Notes: generated by a model from the sequence alone, not told the origin. A DNA stretch of 64,000 bases from Streptomyces tibetensis (GCF_007655005.1 NZ_SZVW01000006.1:355523-419522), one strand, 5' to 3'; positions 40,664-49,666 are shown, counted from the first letter of the stretch. Made by a program: numbers and translations.

Positions 40664-42850
40664 GTGACGGGACGCTATCGGTTGGTCGAGAGTATCGGCC
40701 AGGGGGGAATGGGGCGGGTGTGGCGAGCCGCCGACGAAATACTCGACCGGCCGGTCGCCGTCAAGGAAATGCGGATCGACGGACTCGACGCGGAGGACAG
40801 CGGGACCCGTCGTGAACGCACCCTGCGCGAGGCCAGGGCGACGGCCCGGATCGACCACCCCAACGTCGTACGGGTCTACGACGTGGTCGACGAGGGCGAA
40901 CGCCTGTGGATCGTCATGGAGTTGGTGGCGGGGCGCTCCCTCGAACGGATCCTCGCGGAGACGGGCCCGCTGAGCCCCGGCGAGACGGCCCGCATCGGAC
41001 TCGGCCTGGTCGCGGCGCTGCGGCAGGTGCATGAACGCGGGGTACTGCACCGCGACATCAAGCCCGGAAACGTCCTCGTGGAGCACGCGGACGACGTGGC
41101 CGGATCCGGACGCGGCAACGGCAACGGTTCCGGCCCCGGACGGCGCGTCGTCCTCACGGACTTCGGCATCGCGGCGATCCAGGACGCGAAGGCGCTCACC
41201 ATGGTCGGCATGCTGGTCGGCTCGCCCGACTACATGGCACCCGAGCGCATCTCCGGCCGCCCCCAGGGCCCACCGTCCGACATCTGGTCCCTCGGAGCGA
41301 CGCTCTGCGCGGCCCTGGGCGGCCGCTCCCCGTTCTCCCGCGACACCACACTGGCGACCCTGCACGCGGTCCTGTACGAGGAGCCGGAACTCCCCGCCGC
41401 GTCGGGCCCGTTGCGGGACATCCTGACGTCCCTGCTGGCCAAGGAGCCATCGGTCCGCCCGGACCTGGAGGCTCTGCAGACGGCACTGGAGCCGGTGGCG
41501 TTCCCGGCTCCGACACCTACGGTGGCGGTGGGGGACGCGGCGCCGGAGCGGGAACGGGGGCGGGAGCCGGAGCCGAGCTCTGCGGCAGGGGAGTTGTCCG
41601 CGTCGGGGCGGGGGCCGGCCTCTGCGGCGGGAGAGAAGCCCGCACCATGCCGGGAGCCGGAGCGTGTGGCGGGGGAGGAACCGGCGCCCCGCCCGGAGTC
41701 CGTGCCCGGTCCGGTGTCTGTGCCCGGTCCGGTGTCTGTGCCCGGTCCGGAGTCTGTGCCCGGTCCGGAGTCTGTGCCCGGTCCGGTGTCCGTGCCCGGT
41801 CCGGTGTCCGTGCCCGGTCCGGAGTCCGTGCCCCGTCCGGAGCCAGACCCTGACCTGCCGGCCACCCTCGGCGGACGAGAAGCAGCCCCGGAGCCGCAGT
41901 CGCGGACACGCCTCCCCGCACCGGCGCCCGAACCGCCCACCCCCGCCTACCTCCTCGCGCCCCGGGACCCCCGCAGCCCCGCCCCCGTCCTGGAACCGCA
42001 CCAGCACCCACACACCGCACCCACGAAGACGTCCGCGAGCTCCCCGGCCCCCGTCTCCCTCACCCGCGCACAGGCGGAGACCGAGTGCCGTCCCCACCCC
42101 GCCCCCCTGCCGATGCCGCCGGGGGAACTCTCCGGGCCGGCCGTCCCGGCCACTCCCCGTCCCCACGCGCACCCCGGTCGCCGACGCCGTACGGCGCTCA
42201 CCGCCGCGGCGGCCACCCTCGCCACCGCCGGCACCGTCGCGGCGATCCTGCTGGCGACGTCATCCGGCTCGCCCGGCGACGGCGACGAGACTCCCCGCGC
42301 GGGTTCCTCGGCCTCCGCACCGGCAACCACCGGCGACACCGGCGGCGCCACGGGTGCCACCACCGGGGAAACCACCGGGGCCACCACCCCCTCACCCACC
42401 GTCGAGGGCACGACCAGGCCGCAGGCCCTCCCGCCCGGCACGCACCGGGAGGCCGGTGGGTTCGCCTGGGCGACACCCGACGGCTGGCGGCGGGACGTGA
42501 AGACGGGCGCTGAGGTGCACTACACCTCCCCGGACGGCTCCCAGGAACTGGTCGGCAAGTCCTCCCTGGCCCGCGGCGACCTGCTGGAGACCTGGCAGAC
42601 CTCGGAGCGCAACGCACACCAGGGCCAGGACTACCGCAAGATCCGCCTGGAGGAGACGACGTTCCGCGGCCACCCGGCGGTGGTCTGGGAGTACACGTTC
42701 ACGCTCAAGGGCGTCCACTGGCACGCCCGCCTGCTCGGCTTCAACGTGACCGGCAAGTCGTACCAGGTCAACACGTGGTACCAGGAGGAGATCGAGCAGG
42801 AGGCGCTCGCCACCTACGAGAAGGTCAGGGACAGTTTCACGGTGCTCTAG
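40664..42850 (+). CDS. Membrane Ser/Thr protein kinase (PknB-like) with Pro-rich linker
   Basis: 728 residues from GTG 40664, six bases after AGGGG. The N-terminal Hanks kinase domain (about 1-275) has GQGGMGRVW, Lys34 in VAVKEM, HRDIKPGN and DFGIAAI, so it should be active. Residues about 280-510 form a Pro/Glu/Pro-rich linker that includes eight VPGP(V/E)S repeats. One membrane segment (TALTAAAATLATAGTVAAILLAT) leads to a Thr/Gly-rich stalk and an extracellular domain of about 150 residues (GFAWATPDGWRRDVKTG). The kinase faces the cytoplasm and the sensor the outside. The ligand is unknown. The upstream 200 bp are shared with the divergent LPXTG gene. Confidence 0.92.
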   Translation: MTGRYRLVESIGQGGMGRVWRAADEILDRPVAVKEMRIDGLDAEDSGTRRERTLREARATARIDHPNVVRVYDVVDEGERLWIVMELVAGRSLERILAETGPLSPGETARIGLGLVAALRQVHERGVLHRDIKPGNVLVEHADDVAGSGRGNGNGSGPGRRVVLTDFGIAAIQDAKALTMVGMLVGSPDYMAPERISGRPQGPPSDIWSLGATLCAALGGRSPFSRDTTLATLHAVLYEEPELPAASGPLRDILTSLLAKEPSVRPDLEALQTALEPVAFPAPTPTVAVGDAAPERERGREPEPSSAAGELSASGRGPASAAGEKPAPCREPERVAGEEPAPRPESVPGPVSVPGPVSVPGPESVPGPESVPGPVSVPGPVSVPGPESVPRPEPDPDLPATLGGREAAPEPQSRTRLPAPAPEPPTPAYLLAPRDPRSPAPVLEPHQHPHTAPTKTSASSPAPVSLTRAQAETECRPHPAPLPMPPGELSGPAVPATPRPHAHPGRRRRTALTAAAATLATAGTVAAILLATSSGSPGDGDETPRAGSSASAPATTGDTGGATGATTGETTGATTPSPTVEGTTRPQALPPGTHREAGGFAWATPDGWRRDVKTGAEVHYTSPDGSQELVGKSSLARGDLLETWQTSERNAHQGQDYRKIRLEETTFRGHPAVVWEYTFTLKGVHWHARLLGFNVTGKSYQVNTWYQEEIEQEALATYEKVRDSFTVL
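41702..41845 (+). repeat. Eight 18-bp coding repeats (VPGPxS) in the kinase linker
   Basis: Tandem units of GTGCCCGGTCCGGTGTCT or the close GAG variant encode VPGPVS/VPGPES seven times and a last degenerate VPRPEP. The 18-bp period keeps frame, so copy number could vary without breaking the gene. Confidence 0.9.
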
Positions 42851-42872
42851 GCACCACGGCGGGCAAACGAAA

Positions 42873-42914
42873 GGGGCCTGTGGCGCGTGCCGATGCACAC
42901 GCGCCACAGGCCCC
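42873..42914. terminator. Bidirectional terminator between the kinase and permease genes
   Basis: A perfect 17-bp stem (42873-42889 with 42898-42914) with an eight-base loop between converging genes. AAA precedes the stem on the plus strand. Confidence 0.85.
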
Positions 42915-42944
42915 GTTCACGACGAACGGCGAGCGGCCGGAGGA

Positions 42945-44435
42945 TCAGCCGGCCGACACCTCGCTGCGCTCCTCACCCTTGTCCTGCGGAACCTCGGCGG
43001 CCGGACGGCCCCCGCGCAGCCCCTTCTTCACGAAGGCGATGACGAGCACCACGGCTGCGACGAGCAGCGACAGCAGGATGGTCTGACGCCCGTCGTGCTC
43101 GGTGTCGGTGAGCATGTAACCGAGGATGAACACGATCAGCGCGGCAGTCGCCCAGGTCAGGTACGGGTACAGCCACATCTTCACGACGAGCTTCTCGGGC
43201 GCCTCGGCCTTGATGATCTTCCGCATGCGCAGCTGGGAGAAGCAGATCACCAGCCACACGAACAGGGCGACCGCGCCACTGGAGTTCACGAGGAAGAGGA
43301 AGACGGAGTCCGGGAACTTGTAGTTGAAGAAGACGGCCACGAAGCCGAAGGCGACCGACGCGAGGATCGCCGTGCGCGGCACGCCGTTGGAGGTCGTGCG
43401 GCCGAAGGCCTTCGGCGCGTCACCGCGCTGGCCGAGGGAGAAGGCCATGCGGGAGGCGGTGTAGAGGCCGGAGTTCAGACAGGACAGCACCGAGGTCAGC
43501 ACGATGAAGTTCATGATCTGACCGGCGTGCGCGATGCCGAGCGAGTCCAGCGCGGCGACGTAGGAGCCGTCCTTGGTGATGGACTTGCTGTCCCACGGCA
43601 GCAGGCACACGACGACGGCGATCGAGCCGAGGTAGAAGACGGCGACACGCCAGATGATGCTGTTGGTGGCCTTGGTGACGGCCTGCCGCGGGTTCTCGGA
43701 CTCACCGGCGGCCAGGGTGGCGATCTCGCTGCCCATGAAGGAGAAGACGACGAGCAGCACACCGGTGAGGATGGCGCCGGGCCCGTTGGGCAGGAAGCCG
43801 CCGTGCGCGGTCAGGTTGCTCACCCCGGCCTGCTCACTGTCCACACCGGGCAGCAGCCCGAACACGGCCAGCCCGCCGACGACGATGAAAGCGGCGATGG
43901 CGACGACCTTGATGCCCGCGAACCAGAACTCGAACTCGCCGTAGGAGCCGACGGAGACCAGGTTGGTGGCGGTCAGCACCAGCATCACGATCAGGGCCCA
44001 GCCCCACTGGGGCACGGCCGGCATCCAGCCCTCCAGGATCACCGCACCGGCGGTCGCCTCGACCGCCAGCACGACGACCCAGAAGAACCAGTACAGCCAG
44101 CCGATGGAGAAACCGGCCCAGGACCCGAGGGCCCGGTCGGCGTGCGCGGAGAAGGAACCCGAGGTGGGGTTGGCGGCCGACATCTCACCGAGCATCCGCA
44201 TCACCAGCACCACGAGCGTGCCGACGAGTGCGTACGACAGCAGGATGCCGGGCCCGGCGGTGGCGATACCGGAGCTGGACCCCACGAAGAGGCCGGCGCC
44301 GATGACACCGCCGATGGCGATCATCGAAAGATGCCGGTTCTTGAGCCCGGCCTGCAGCCCGGAGCCCGCGGCTCCGGGTTCTCCGGGCCCTCCGGGGTCG
44401 TTTCCGGCCTTGTTCAGAGTCGGCTGCGAGGTCAT
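42945..44435 (-). CDS. Amino-acid permease (APC family, GABA permease-like)
   Basis: 496 residues, about twelve membrane segments with short cytoplasmic tails. [50 protein letters not shown] and FSFMGSEIATLAAGESENP are typical of GabP/AnsP/aromatic permeases; the last motif favours GABA-type transport. It is proton-driven uptake. The N-terminal 30 residues are Gly/Pro-rich. AAAGGAAA lies nine bases before ATG 44435. It is a single gene, with a 276-bp gap to rpiB on the divergent side. Confidence 0.91.
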   Translation of the reverse strand: MTSQPTLNKAGNDPGGPGEPGAAGSGLQAGLKNRHLSMIAIGGVIGAGLFVGSSSGIATAGPGILLSYALVGTLVVLVMRMLGEMSAANPTSGSFSAHADRALGSWAGFSIGWLYWFFWVVVLAVEATAGAVILEGWMPAVPQWGWALIVMLVLTATNLVSVGSYGEFEFWFAGIKVVAIAAFIVVGGLAVFGLLPGVDSEQAGVSNLTAHGGFLPNGPGAILTGVLLVVFSFMGSEIATLAAGESENPRQAVTKATNSIIWRVAVFYLGSIAVVVCLLPWDSKSITKDGSYVAALDSLGIAHAGQIMNFIVLTSVLSCLNSGLYTASRMAFSLGQRGDAPKAFGRTTSNGVPRTAILASVAFGFVAVFFNYKFPDSVFLFLVNSSGAVALFVWLVICFSQLRMRKIIKAEAPEKLVVKMWLYPYLTWATAALIVFILGYMLTDTEHDGRQTILLSLLVAAVVLVIAFVKKGLRGGRPAAEVPQDKGEERSEVSAG

Positions 44436-44712
44436 GGAACGGATTTCCTTTGCGCCGGGGAGCTGTACTTCCGTACGAACGCACGAGCCGCACGAACGGG
44501 GTGTTTCGCGGCATGGCGGTGCACGGGGGGCTCGTACGAGCGGTGTACGGGCCGGTCCAGTGAATCGGAGGCGAACGAATAGGAGAACCTTTGAATCCAG
44601 ATTGTTACTTGAGGTTTTCCTGAGGTTCCGTAATGGGGCTCACATTCGCCTCAGGTTTCTGTGAGCGCCACCCCGCGCGCCTTCCCCGAAACACCCGTGT
44701 CACACTCGTCCC

Positions 44713-45198
44713 ATGCGCGTGTACCTCGGCTCGGACCATGCGGGCTACGAACTCAAGAACCACCTCGTCGAGTGGCTGAAGGCGGCGGGTCACGACCCCG
44801 TCGACTGCGGCCCGCACATCTACGACGCCCAGGACGACTACCCGCCCTTCTGCCTCCGCGCAGCGGAGCGCACGGCCGCGGACCCCGACGCCCTCGGTGT
44901 CGTCATCGGCGGCTCGGGCAACGGCGAGCAGATCGCCGCGAACAAGGTCAAGGGCGTCCGCGCGGCCCTGGCCTGGAGCGAGGAGACGGCCTCCCTGGGC
45001 CGCCAGCACAACAACGCGAACGTCGTCGCGGTGGGCGCGCGCATGCACTCGCAGGATGAGGCGACGAAGTTCGTGGAGACCTTCCTCGGCACCCCGTTCT
45101 CCGGTGACGAACGCCACATCCGCCGCATCGACATGCTGTCGGCCTACGAAGCGACCGGCGACCTGCCCCCCATCCCCCCGCACCACCCGCAGCAGTAA
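44713..45198 (+). CDS. rpiB: Ribose-5-phosphate isomerase B
   Basis: 161 residues, the normal RpiB length. It interconverts ribose 5-phosphate and ribulose 5-phosphate. SDHAGYELK, GVVIGGSGNGEQIAANK, QHNNANVVAVGAR and the C-terminal ERHIRRIDML are family motifs. The catalytic segment is GGSGNGE, lacking the Cys of enterobacterial RpiB; the mycobacterial enzyme is known to use Glu here instead. A CACACT -10-like hexamer (44701-44706) six bases before the ATG and the absence of a ribosome site point to a leaderless mRNA. A long repeat region follows. Confidence 0.94.
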   Translation: MRVYLGSDHAGYELKNHLVEWLKAAGHDPVDCGPHIYDAQDDYPPFCLRAAERTAADPDALGVVIGGSGNGEQIAANKVKGVRAALAWSEETASLGRQHNNANVVAVGARMHSQDEATKFVETFLGTPFSGDERHIRRIDMLSAYEATGDLPPIPPHHPQQ

Positions 45199-45403
45199 CC
45201 CCCCGCCCCCGGCCCCGAGGGGCTCCGACCGTGGAGCCTCAGCGGGCCGGCCGGGTCAGGCCGATGGGGGCGGGCGAAGCAGAGAGGGCGCGGCGAAGCC
45301 CCGAGGGGCCGAGGGCGAAGCCCCGGAGGGGCGCAGGCGACATAGCCCCCGCCGGGGTCCGGGGCGAAGCCCCGAGGCTTTTAGACCGAAGCCTCTCCAG
45401 AGA

Positions 45404-45724
45404 CCGTGTCGGGCGGGTGGGCGGGCAAACCCTGGGGTCCGGGGCGGAGCCCCGTGGCATCGGCCTGGTGAGTGACCGTGTCGGGCGGGTGGGCGGGCAA
45501 ACCCTGGGGCCCGGGGGGAGCTCCGTCGCATCGGCCTGGTGAGTGACCGTGCCGGGCGGGCGGGTGGGCAAACCCCGGTCCGGGGCGGAGCCCCAGCCCT
45601 CAGCCTTGTGACGCCCCCCGGGCGGAGCTCCGTCGCATCGGCCTGGTGAGTGACCGTGCCGGGCGGGCGGGTGGGCAAACCCCGGTCCGGGGCGGAGCCC
45701 CAGCCCTCAGCCTTGTGACGCCCC
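45404..45724 (+). repeat. Intergenic tandem repeat, four units of 71-107 bp
   Basis: Units begin at 45404, 45476, 45547 and 45654. Each opens with CCGTG(T/C)CGGGCGGG, then GGGCAAACCC, and the GGGGCGGAGCCCC-type hairpin core; three end CATCGGCCTGGTGAGTGA. Units three and four share a 71-bp block nearly exactly. The 567-bp gap between rpiB and the glycosylase gene (45199-45765) consists almost wholly of this and related GGGCGAAGCCCC palindromes, and I see no gene in it. Confidence 0.88.
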
Positions 45725-45765
45725 TGTCGACCCGGTGGGCAAAGGCAACGATCACAGGAGAACCC

Positions 45766-46575
45766 GTGCCGGAAGGCCACACCATCCACCGCCTCGCCCA
45801 GGACTACGCCGCCGCCTTCCTCGGCACAAAACCCCGCACCACCAGCCCCCAGGGCAAGTTCACCCCCGCCGCCACCCTCCTCACCGGCACCGAACTCACC
45901 CACACGGAAGCCCACGGCAAGCACCTCTTCCTCGGCTTCCGCGACACCGACTGGATCCACATCCACCTCGGCCTCTTCGGCAAGGTCACCTTCGGCCCGG
46001 CCCCGGAACCGCCCCCCACCGACACCGTCCGCCTCCGCGTGGCCGACGACACCACCTACGTCGACCTCCGCGGCCCCACCACCTGCGCCCTCATCACGCC
46101 CCCGGAGAAACAGGCGATACACGACCGCCTCGGCCCCGACCCCCTCCGCGGCGACGCCGACCCCGACACCGCCTACCGCCGCATCACCCGCAGCCGTACG
46201 ACGATCGCCGCCCTCCTCATGGACCAGAAGGTCATCGCCGGTGTCGGAAACGTCTACCGCGCGGAGGTCCTCTTCCGGCACCGCATCGACCCGTACCGCG
46301 CCGGCAAGGACATCACCCCCACCGAGTGGCACGCGATATGGACCGACCTCGTCGCCCTCATGCACGAGGGCGTCCGCAACAACCGCATCGACACCGTCCG
46401 CCCGGAACACACCCCGGAGGCGATGGGCCGACCCCCGCGCGTGGACGACCACGGCGGCGAGGTGTACGTCTACCGCAGGGCCGACCTGCCCTGTCACATC
46501 TGCGGCGGCGAGATCCGCACCGCCGGCCTCGCCGCCCGCAACCTCTTCTGGTGCCCGGCCTGCCAACGCCCCTGA
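45766..46575 (+). CDS. Fpg/Nei-family DNA glycosylase (endonuclease VIII-like)
   Basis: 269 residues from GTG 45766, with CAGGAG five bases upstream. The catalytic N-terminus after Met removal is PEGHTIHRLA, where the Pro attacks the damaged nucleotide and Glu assists. PEGHTIH is the Nei-type form; Fpg has PELPEV. A helix-two-turn-helix region (LLMDQKVIAGVGNVYRAEVLF) and a C-terminal zinc finger CHICGGEIRTA...CPACQRP complete the enzyme. It excises oxidised bases and nicks the abasic site. The gene follows the intergenic repeat block and converges on the Eis-like gene. Confidence 0.93.
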   Translation: MPEGHTIHRLAQDYAAAFLGTKPRTTSPQGKFTPAATLLTGTELTHTEAHGKHLFLGFRDTDWIHIHLGLFGKVTFGPAPEPPPTDTVRLRVADDTTYVDLRGPTTCALITPPEKQAIHDRLGPDPLRGDADPDTAYRRITRSRTTIAALLMDQKVIAGVGNVYRAEVLFRHRIDPYRAGKDITPTEWHAIWTDLVALMHEGVRNNRIDTVRPEHTPEAMGRPPRVDDHGGEVYVYRRADLPCHICGGEIRTAGLAARNLFWCPACQRP

Positions 46576-46591
46576 ACCGGGCGCGCGTCCG

Positions 46592-47842
46592 TCAGAACCC
46601 GTGCGGCAGCCACGGCGGCACGGTCGTCCCGAACCCGAGCGACGCCTCCGCCAGCGCCCCCCGCCGGATCTCCCGTACCCGCCCCGCCGCCGCCAACGAG
46701 GCCAGCGACACACCCCCGAGGTACGCCGCGCCCAACTCCCGTACGGACAGGGCGATATCCGCCGCATCCGTCGTCCGCTCGCAGGACGCTCCCTTCGGGT
46801 CCCCGGTCAGCCGCCAACGCCCGGCGTTCCACGGGCAGAACACGTCCTCCACCTCGAACACCACATCCACCGGCGTCTGATACGTGCGCGCCTCCAGCGC
46901 GGCCCCCACCTCCACCGGCCGCACGTACAGCGAGTCCCGCACCCGCGGATGGCACCGCCGCGGGTCGGACACCAGGTACTGCCACGCGTCGTCCACCGGA
47001 CGGCTCCGTACGGTCACCTTCGACGTCAGGTCGATCCCGAACAGGAACCGCCACAGCGCCGCGTCCGCCGTGGGGTCCAGCCCCGCCAACTCCTCCACGA
47101 TCACGGTGCCGTTGGACCCGGAGAGCTCCCACTCGGGCTTGACGCGGTACCGCGCGTACCCGACCGTCTCCCCGGCCCGCTCGGCGAGCACGCACTGCAG
47201 GGGAGACGCCCCCTCCCGCTCGCTCGCCGGATCGAGCACCCCGAGCCGCTCCCAGCCGGGCCGCCGGGCCAGCATCCCGGGCCGTGCCGGGACCAGCCGG
47301 GCGTACAACGCCTCGCACATGTCGAGCACATCGGCCGGCGCCGCGTACCGCACCCGTACGTCATCCGTACCGTCCGGCACCGACAGCCCGACCCGGGTCG
47401 TGTCGATCTCGGCGGTCAACGACACGGTCGCGTTGCCGTAGCCGAAACGCCCGTAGATCGCGGGCTCGGACGCGGTGAGGACGGCCAGCGGCTCACCCCA
47501 GGCACGTACGTCGTCCAGCTGCCGCCGCATCATCGACGTCAGCAGGCCGCGCCGTCGATGCGTGGCGGCCACGCTGACCATCGTGACGCCCGCGACCGGC
47601 AGGGACGCGCCGCCGGGCACGGTCAGCCGGAAGCTGAACGCCCCGGCCGTCCCCACGCACTCGTCCCCGTCCCAGACACCGAGTGAACGGTCGAACTCGG
47701 TCAGCGAGTTCCACAGTTCCCGCTCCTCGGCTGACTCCGGCACCCCTCCGAAGCCCCGGATCAGGGTGTCGTACCACTTGTCCCAGTCGTCCTGCCGCAG
47801 GACCCGCAAGCCGGGCGAAAGACCGTTCGCGTCAGTTCCCAT
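46592..47842 (-). CDS. Eis-like GNAT N-acetyltransferase
   Basis: 416 residues, the Eis length. The N-terminal GNAT fold has the acetyl-CoA loop VSVAATHRRRGLLTSMM. A second GNAT-like domain and a C-terminal sterol-carrier-like domain follow, as in mycobacterial Eis. The chain ends in Phe, and Eis enzymes use the C-terminal carboxylate in catalysis. Family members acetylate aminoglycosides or lysines; whether this one confers drug resistance cannot be told. The ATG at 47842 has a weak ribosome site. It is monocistronic and divergent from the PP2C phosphatase gene. Confidence 0.9.
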   Translation of the reverse strand: MGTDANGLSPGLRVLRQDDWDKWYDTLIRGFGGVPESAEERELWNSLTEFDRSLGVWDGDECVGTAGAFSFRLTVPGGASLPVAGVTMVSVAATHRRRGLLTSMMRRQLDDVRAWGEPLAVLTASEPAIYGRFGYGNATVSLTAEIDTTRVGLSVPDGTDDVRVRYAAPADVLDMCEALYARLVPARPGMLARRPGWERLGVLDPASEREGASPLQCVLAERAGETVGYARYRVKPEWELSGSNGTVIVEELAGLDPTADAALWRFLFGIDLTSKVTVRSRPVDDAWQYLVSDPRRCHPRVRDSLYVRPVEVGAALEARTYQTPVDVVFEVEDVFCPWNAGRWRLTGDPKGASCERTTDAADIALSVRELGAAYLGGVSLASLAAAGRVREIRRGALAEASLGFGTTVPPWLPHGF

Positions 47843-48004
47843 GAGCCATGCCTACCAGGGCAATGCGGGACGAGCGAGGGAATTTCTCCCGGGAGGCGGC
47901 GGGGCGGCGCGCTGTGAAGTTCACTGTGAAGTCGGCCCTCGGACGGGGGACAAGTGGGACCTCCCGTGCCAAGGGGCTGGTCCGATGGATAGGGTCCCGA
48001 ACTA

Positions 48005-49183
48005 ATGGCATCAGGACGAGGGCGGCGCGCGGAAGCCGAGACGTTCACGGCCCGGTTGAAGAAGCAGTGGCACCGGGTCCGCGTCGGCGTGCGCCGGGCC
48101 GCCGTGGACTACTTCCGCGGCAACGGCTCGGACTGGATCGCCCTGGCCGGTCTGCTCCTGATGGTTCCCTTGATCGCGTCGGCCACGCTGGCGAACTCGG
48201 TGTGGTTCTCACCGGCCGCACTGGTCCTGCCCGTCGTCGTGGGCGGCCTGCTGCTGCGCCCGGCCAGCCTGCTCGGCCTGTACGCGGCGGCGGCCACGGC
48301 ACTGATCGTGGAGTCGGTGCGGCTCGGCCCGTACACGGAGGGCCCGTCGAGGGTCACCCCGGGCGTCGTGCTCGTGGTCGCGGCCTGCGGCTTCTTCGGG
48401 CTGCTGCTGGCCCAGTTCCGCAGCCGGGTCGGTGTTCCCTGGCGGCGCGGCGGCACCATGCTCTTCGACCTGCGCGAACGCATCCGGGTGCAGAGCAAGC
48501 TGCCCGACCTGCCGGACGGCTGGCACCGTGAGATGGCGCTGCGCCCGGCGGGCGGCCAGTCCTTCTCGGGCGACTTCGTGGTCGCGGCCCGCACCAACGG
48601 CGGCCGTACCCTCGAGGTCGTCCTCACCGACGTCTCCGGCAAGGGCATGGACGCGGGCTCCCGAGCCCTGCTGCTGTCCGGCGCGTTCGGTGGCCTGCTC
48701 GGCTCCCTCCCGCCGCACGCCTTCCTCCCCGCCGCGAACGGCTACCTGCTCCGCCAGGACTGGGACGAGGGCTTCGCCACCTCCATCCACCTGGTCCTCG
48801 ACCTGGACTCCGGCGACTACGAGCTCTACTCCGCGGGCCACCCACCGGGCCTCCAGCTCAGCGCCGGCAGCGGCCGCTGGGAGGAGAAGACGGCCGAGGG
48901 CCCGCTGCTCGGGGTGTACGACGGTGCCCAGTTCGACCCGGTGAAGGGCTCACTGCGGCCCGGTGACGTGCTGATGCTGTTCACGGACGGCCTGGTGGAG
49001 ACCGCCGACCGTGACATCGTCGAGGGCATCGACCGCCTCACCGGAGAGGCCGACCGCTATGTGGCCGGCGGCTTCCACGGCGCCGCCTGGCATCTCATCG
49101 AGGCCGTGGCCAAGGACGTCAACGACGACCGGGCGCTGCTGCTGATCTGCCGCGAGGGCCCGACGGCCGCCGCGAACCGCTGA
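48005..49183 (+). CDS. Membrane-bound SpoIIE/PP2C-type serine phosphatase
   Basis: 392 residues. Three hydrophobic segments (WIALAGLLLMVPLIASATLA, PAALVLPVVVGGLLL, VVLVVAACGFFGLLLAQF) anchor it. The C-terminal PP2C/SpoIIE domain has GQSFSGDFVVA, VVLTDVSGKGMDAG, YELYSAGHPPGLQL and LMLFTDGLVE, with the metal-binding Asp residues present. Such phosphatases are abundant in Streptomyces and often act on anti-sigma antagonists. No sensor or RsbW-type kinase domain is fused and no antagonist gene is adjacent. TAGGGT lies nine bases before ATG 48005, suggesting a leaderless or near-leaderless message. Confidence 0.92.
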   Translation: MASGRGRRAEAETFTARLKKQWHRVRVGVRRAAVDYFRGNGSDWIALAGLLLMVPLIASATLANSVWFSPAALVLPVVVGGLLLRPASLLGLYAAAATALIVESVRLGPYTEGPSRVTPGVVLVVAACGFFGLLLAQFRSRVGVPWRRGGTMLFDLRERIRVQSKLPDLPDGWHREMALRPAGGQSFSGDFVVAARTNGGRTLEVVLTDVSGKGMDAGSRALLLSGAFGGLLGSLPPHAFLPAANGYLLRQDWDEGFATSIHLVLDLDSGDYELYSAGHPPGLQLSAGSGRWEEKTAEGPLLGVYDGAQFDPVKGSLRPGDVLMLFTDGLVETADRDIVEGIDRLTGEADRYVAGGFHGAAWHLIEAVAKDVNDDRALLLICREGPTAAANR

Positions 49184-49195
49184 GACACTGGAGCG

Positions 49196-49651
49196 GTGAG
49201 CGAGACAACCCGTATGACACCGGCCCAGGTCGAGGCCACCGCCCGCGCCGCGCACACCGGCCAGACCGACAAGGCGGGACGGCCCTACGCGGAACACCTC
49301 CAGGCCGTGGCGGAGGGCGTACGGGCGCGGGGCGGCGACGAGGAGCAGATCGCGGCGGCCTGGCTGCACGACGCCGTGGAGGACGACGCCCTCTCCGCGC
49401 AGTGGCTGCGCGAGGCCGCGTTGAGCAGCCGTACGAAGGACATCGTCCTCGCGGTCACCAAGAGGGCGGGCGAGTCGCCGGAGGCGTACGCCGAGCGGAT
49501 CCTCGCCACGCCCGGCGCGCTGCTGGTGAAGGAGTCGGACCTGGCGCACAACGCGGACCCGGTGCGACTCGGAGTGCTGGACGCGGCGACCCGTGAACGA
49601 CTGACCGAGAAGTACGCGCGGATGCGCGCACTTCTCGGTCTTGTCGGATGA
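49196..49651 (+). CDS. Small HD-domain hydrolase, (p)ppGpp-hydrolase (SAH/MESH1)-like
   Basis: 151 residues made up almost entirely of one HD domain. The order of motifs, DKAGRPYAEHLQAVAEGV, AWLHDAVEDD and VKESDLAHNADPVRL, parallels the hydrolase half of RelA/SpoT (PY..H, LHD.VEDT, K.ADRLHN). A Mn-dependent small alarmone hydrolase is therefore possible, though other nucleotide substrates are not excluded. No synthetase domain is present. The GTG at 49196 follows GACACT by six bases, a leaderless pattern. It starts 12 bp after the phosphatase stop. The end of the coding sequence forms a large hairpin. Confidence 0.82.
   Translation: MSETTRMTPAQVEATARAAHTGQTDKAGRPYAEHLQAVAEGVRARGGDEEQIAAAWLHDAVEDDALSAQWLREAALSSRTKDIVLAVTKRAGESPEAYAERILATPGALLVKESDLAHNADPVRLGVLDAATRERLTEKYARMRALLGLVG
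49604..49639. terminator. Terminator hairpin embedded in the end of the HD gene
   Basis: ACCGAGAAGT-A-CGCGC pairs with GCGCG-C-ACTTCTCGGT around a four-base loop: 15 pairs with one A-C mismatch. It overlaps the last codons of the HD gene and faces the converging acyltransferase gene. Confidence 0.65.
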
Positions 49652-49666
49652 ACGCTGCTTCCAGGG

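Noticed and set aside
42945..44435. Recent duplication of the two amino-acid permeases (30778 and 42945)
   Set aside because: They share family motifs but differ through most of their length, and their neighbourhoods are unrelated, so they are old paralogues.
45404..45724. Possible CRISPR array
   Set aside because: The units are joined head to tail without unique spacers of equal length, and there are no cas genes. It is a minisatellite of GC-rich hairpins.
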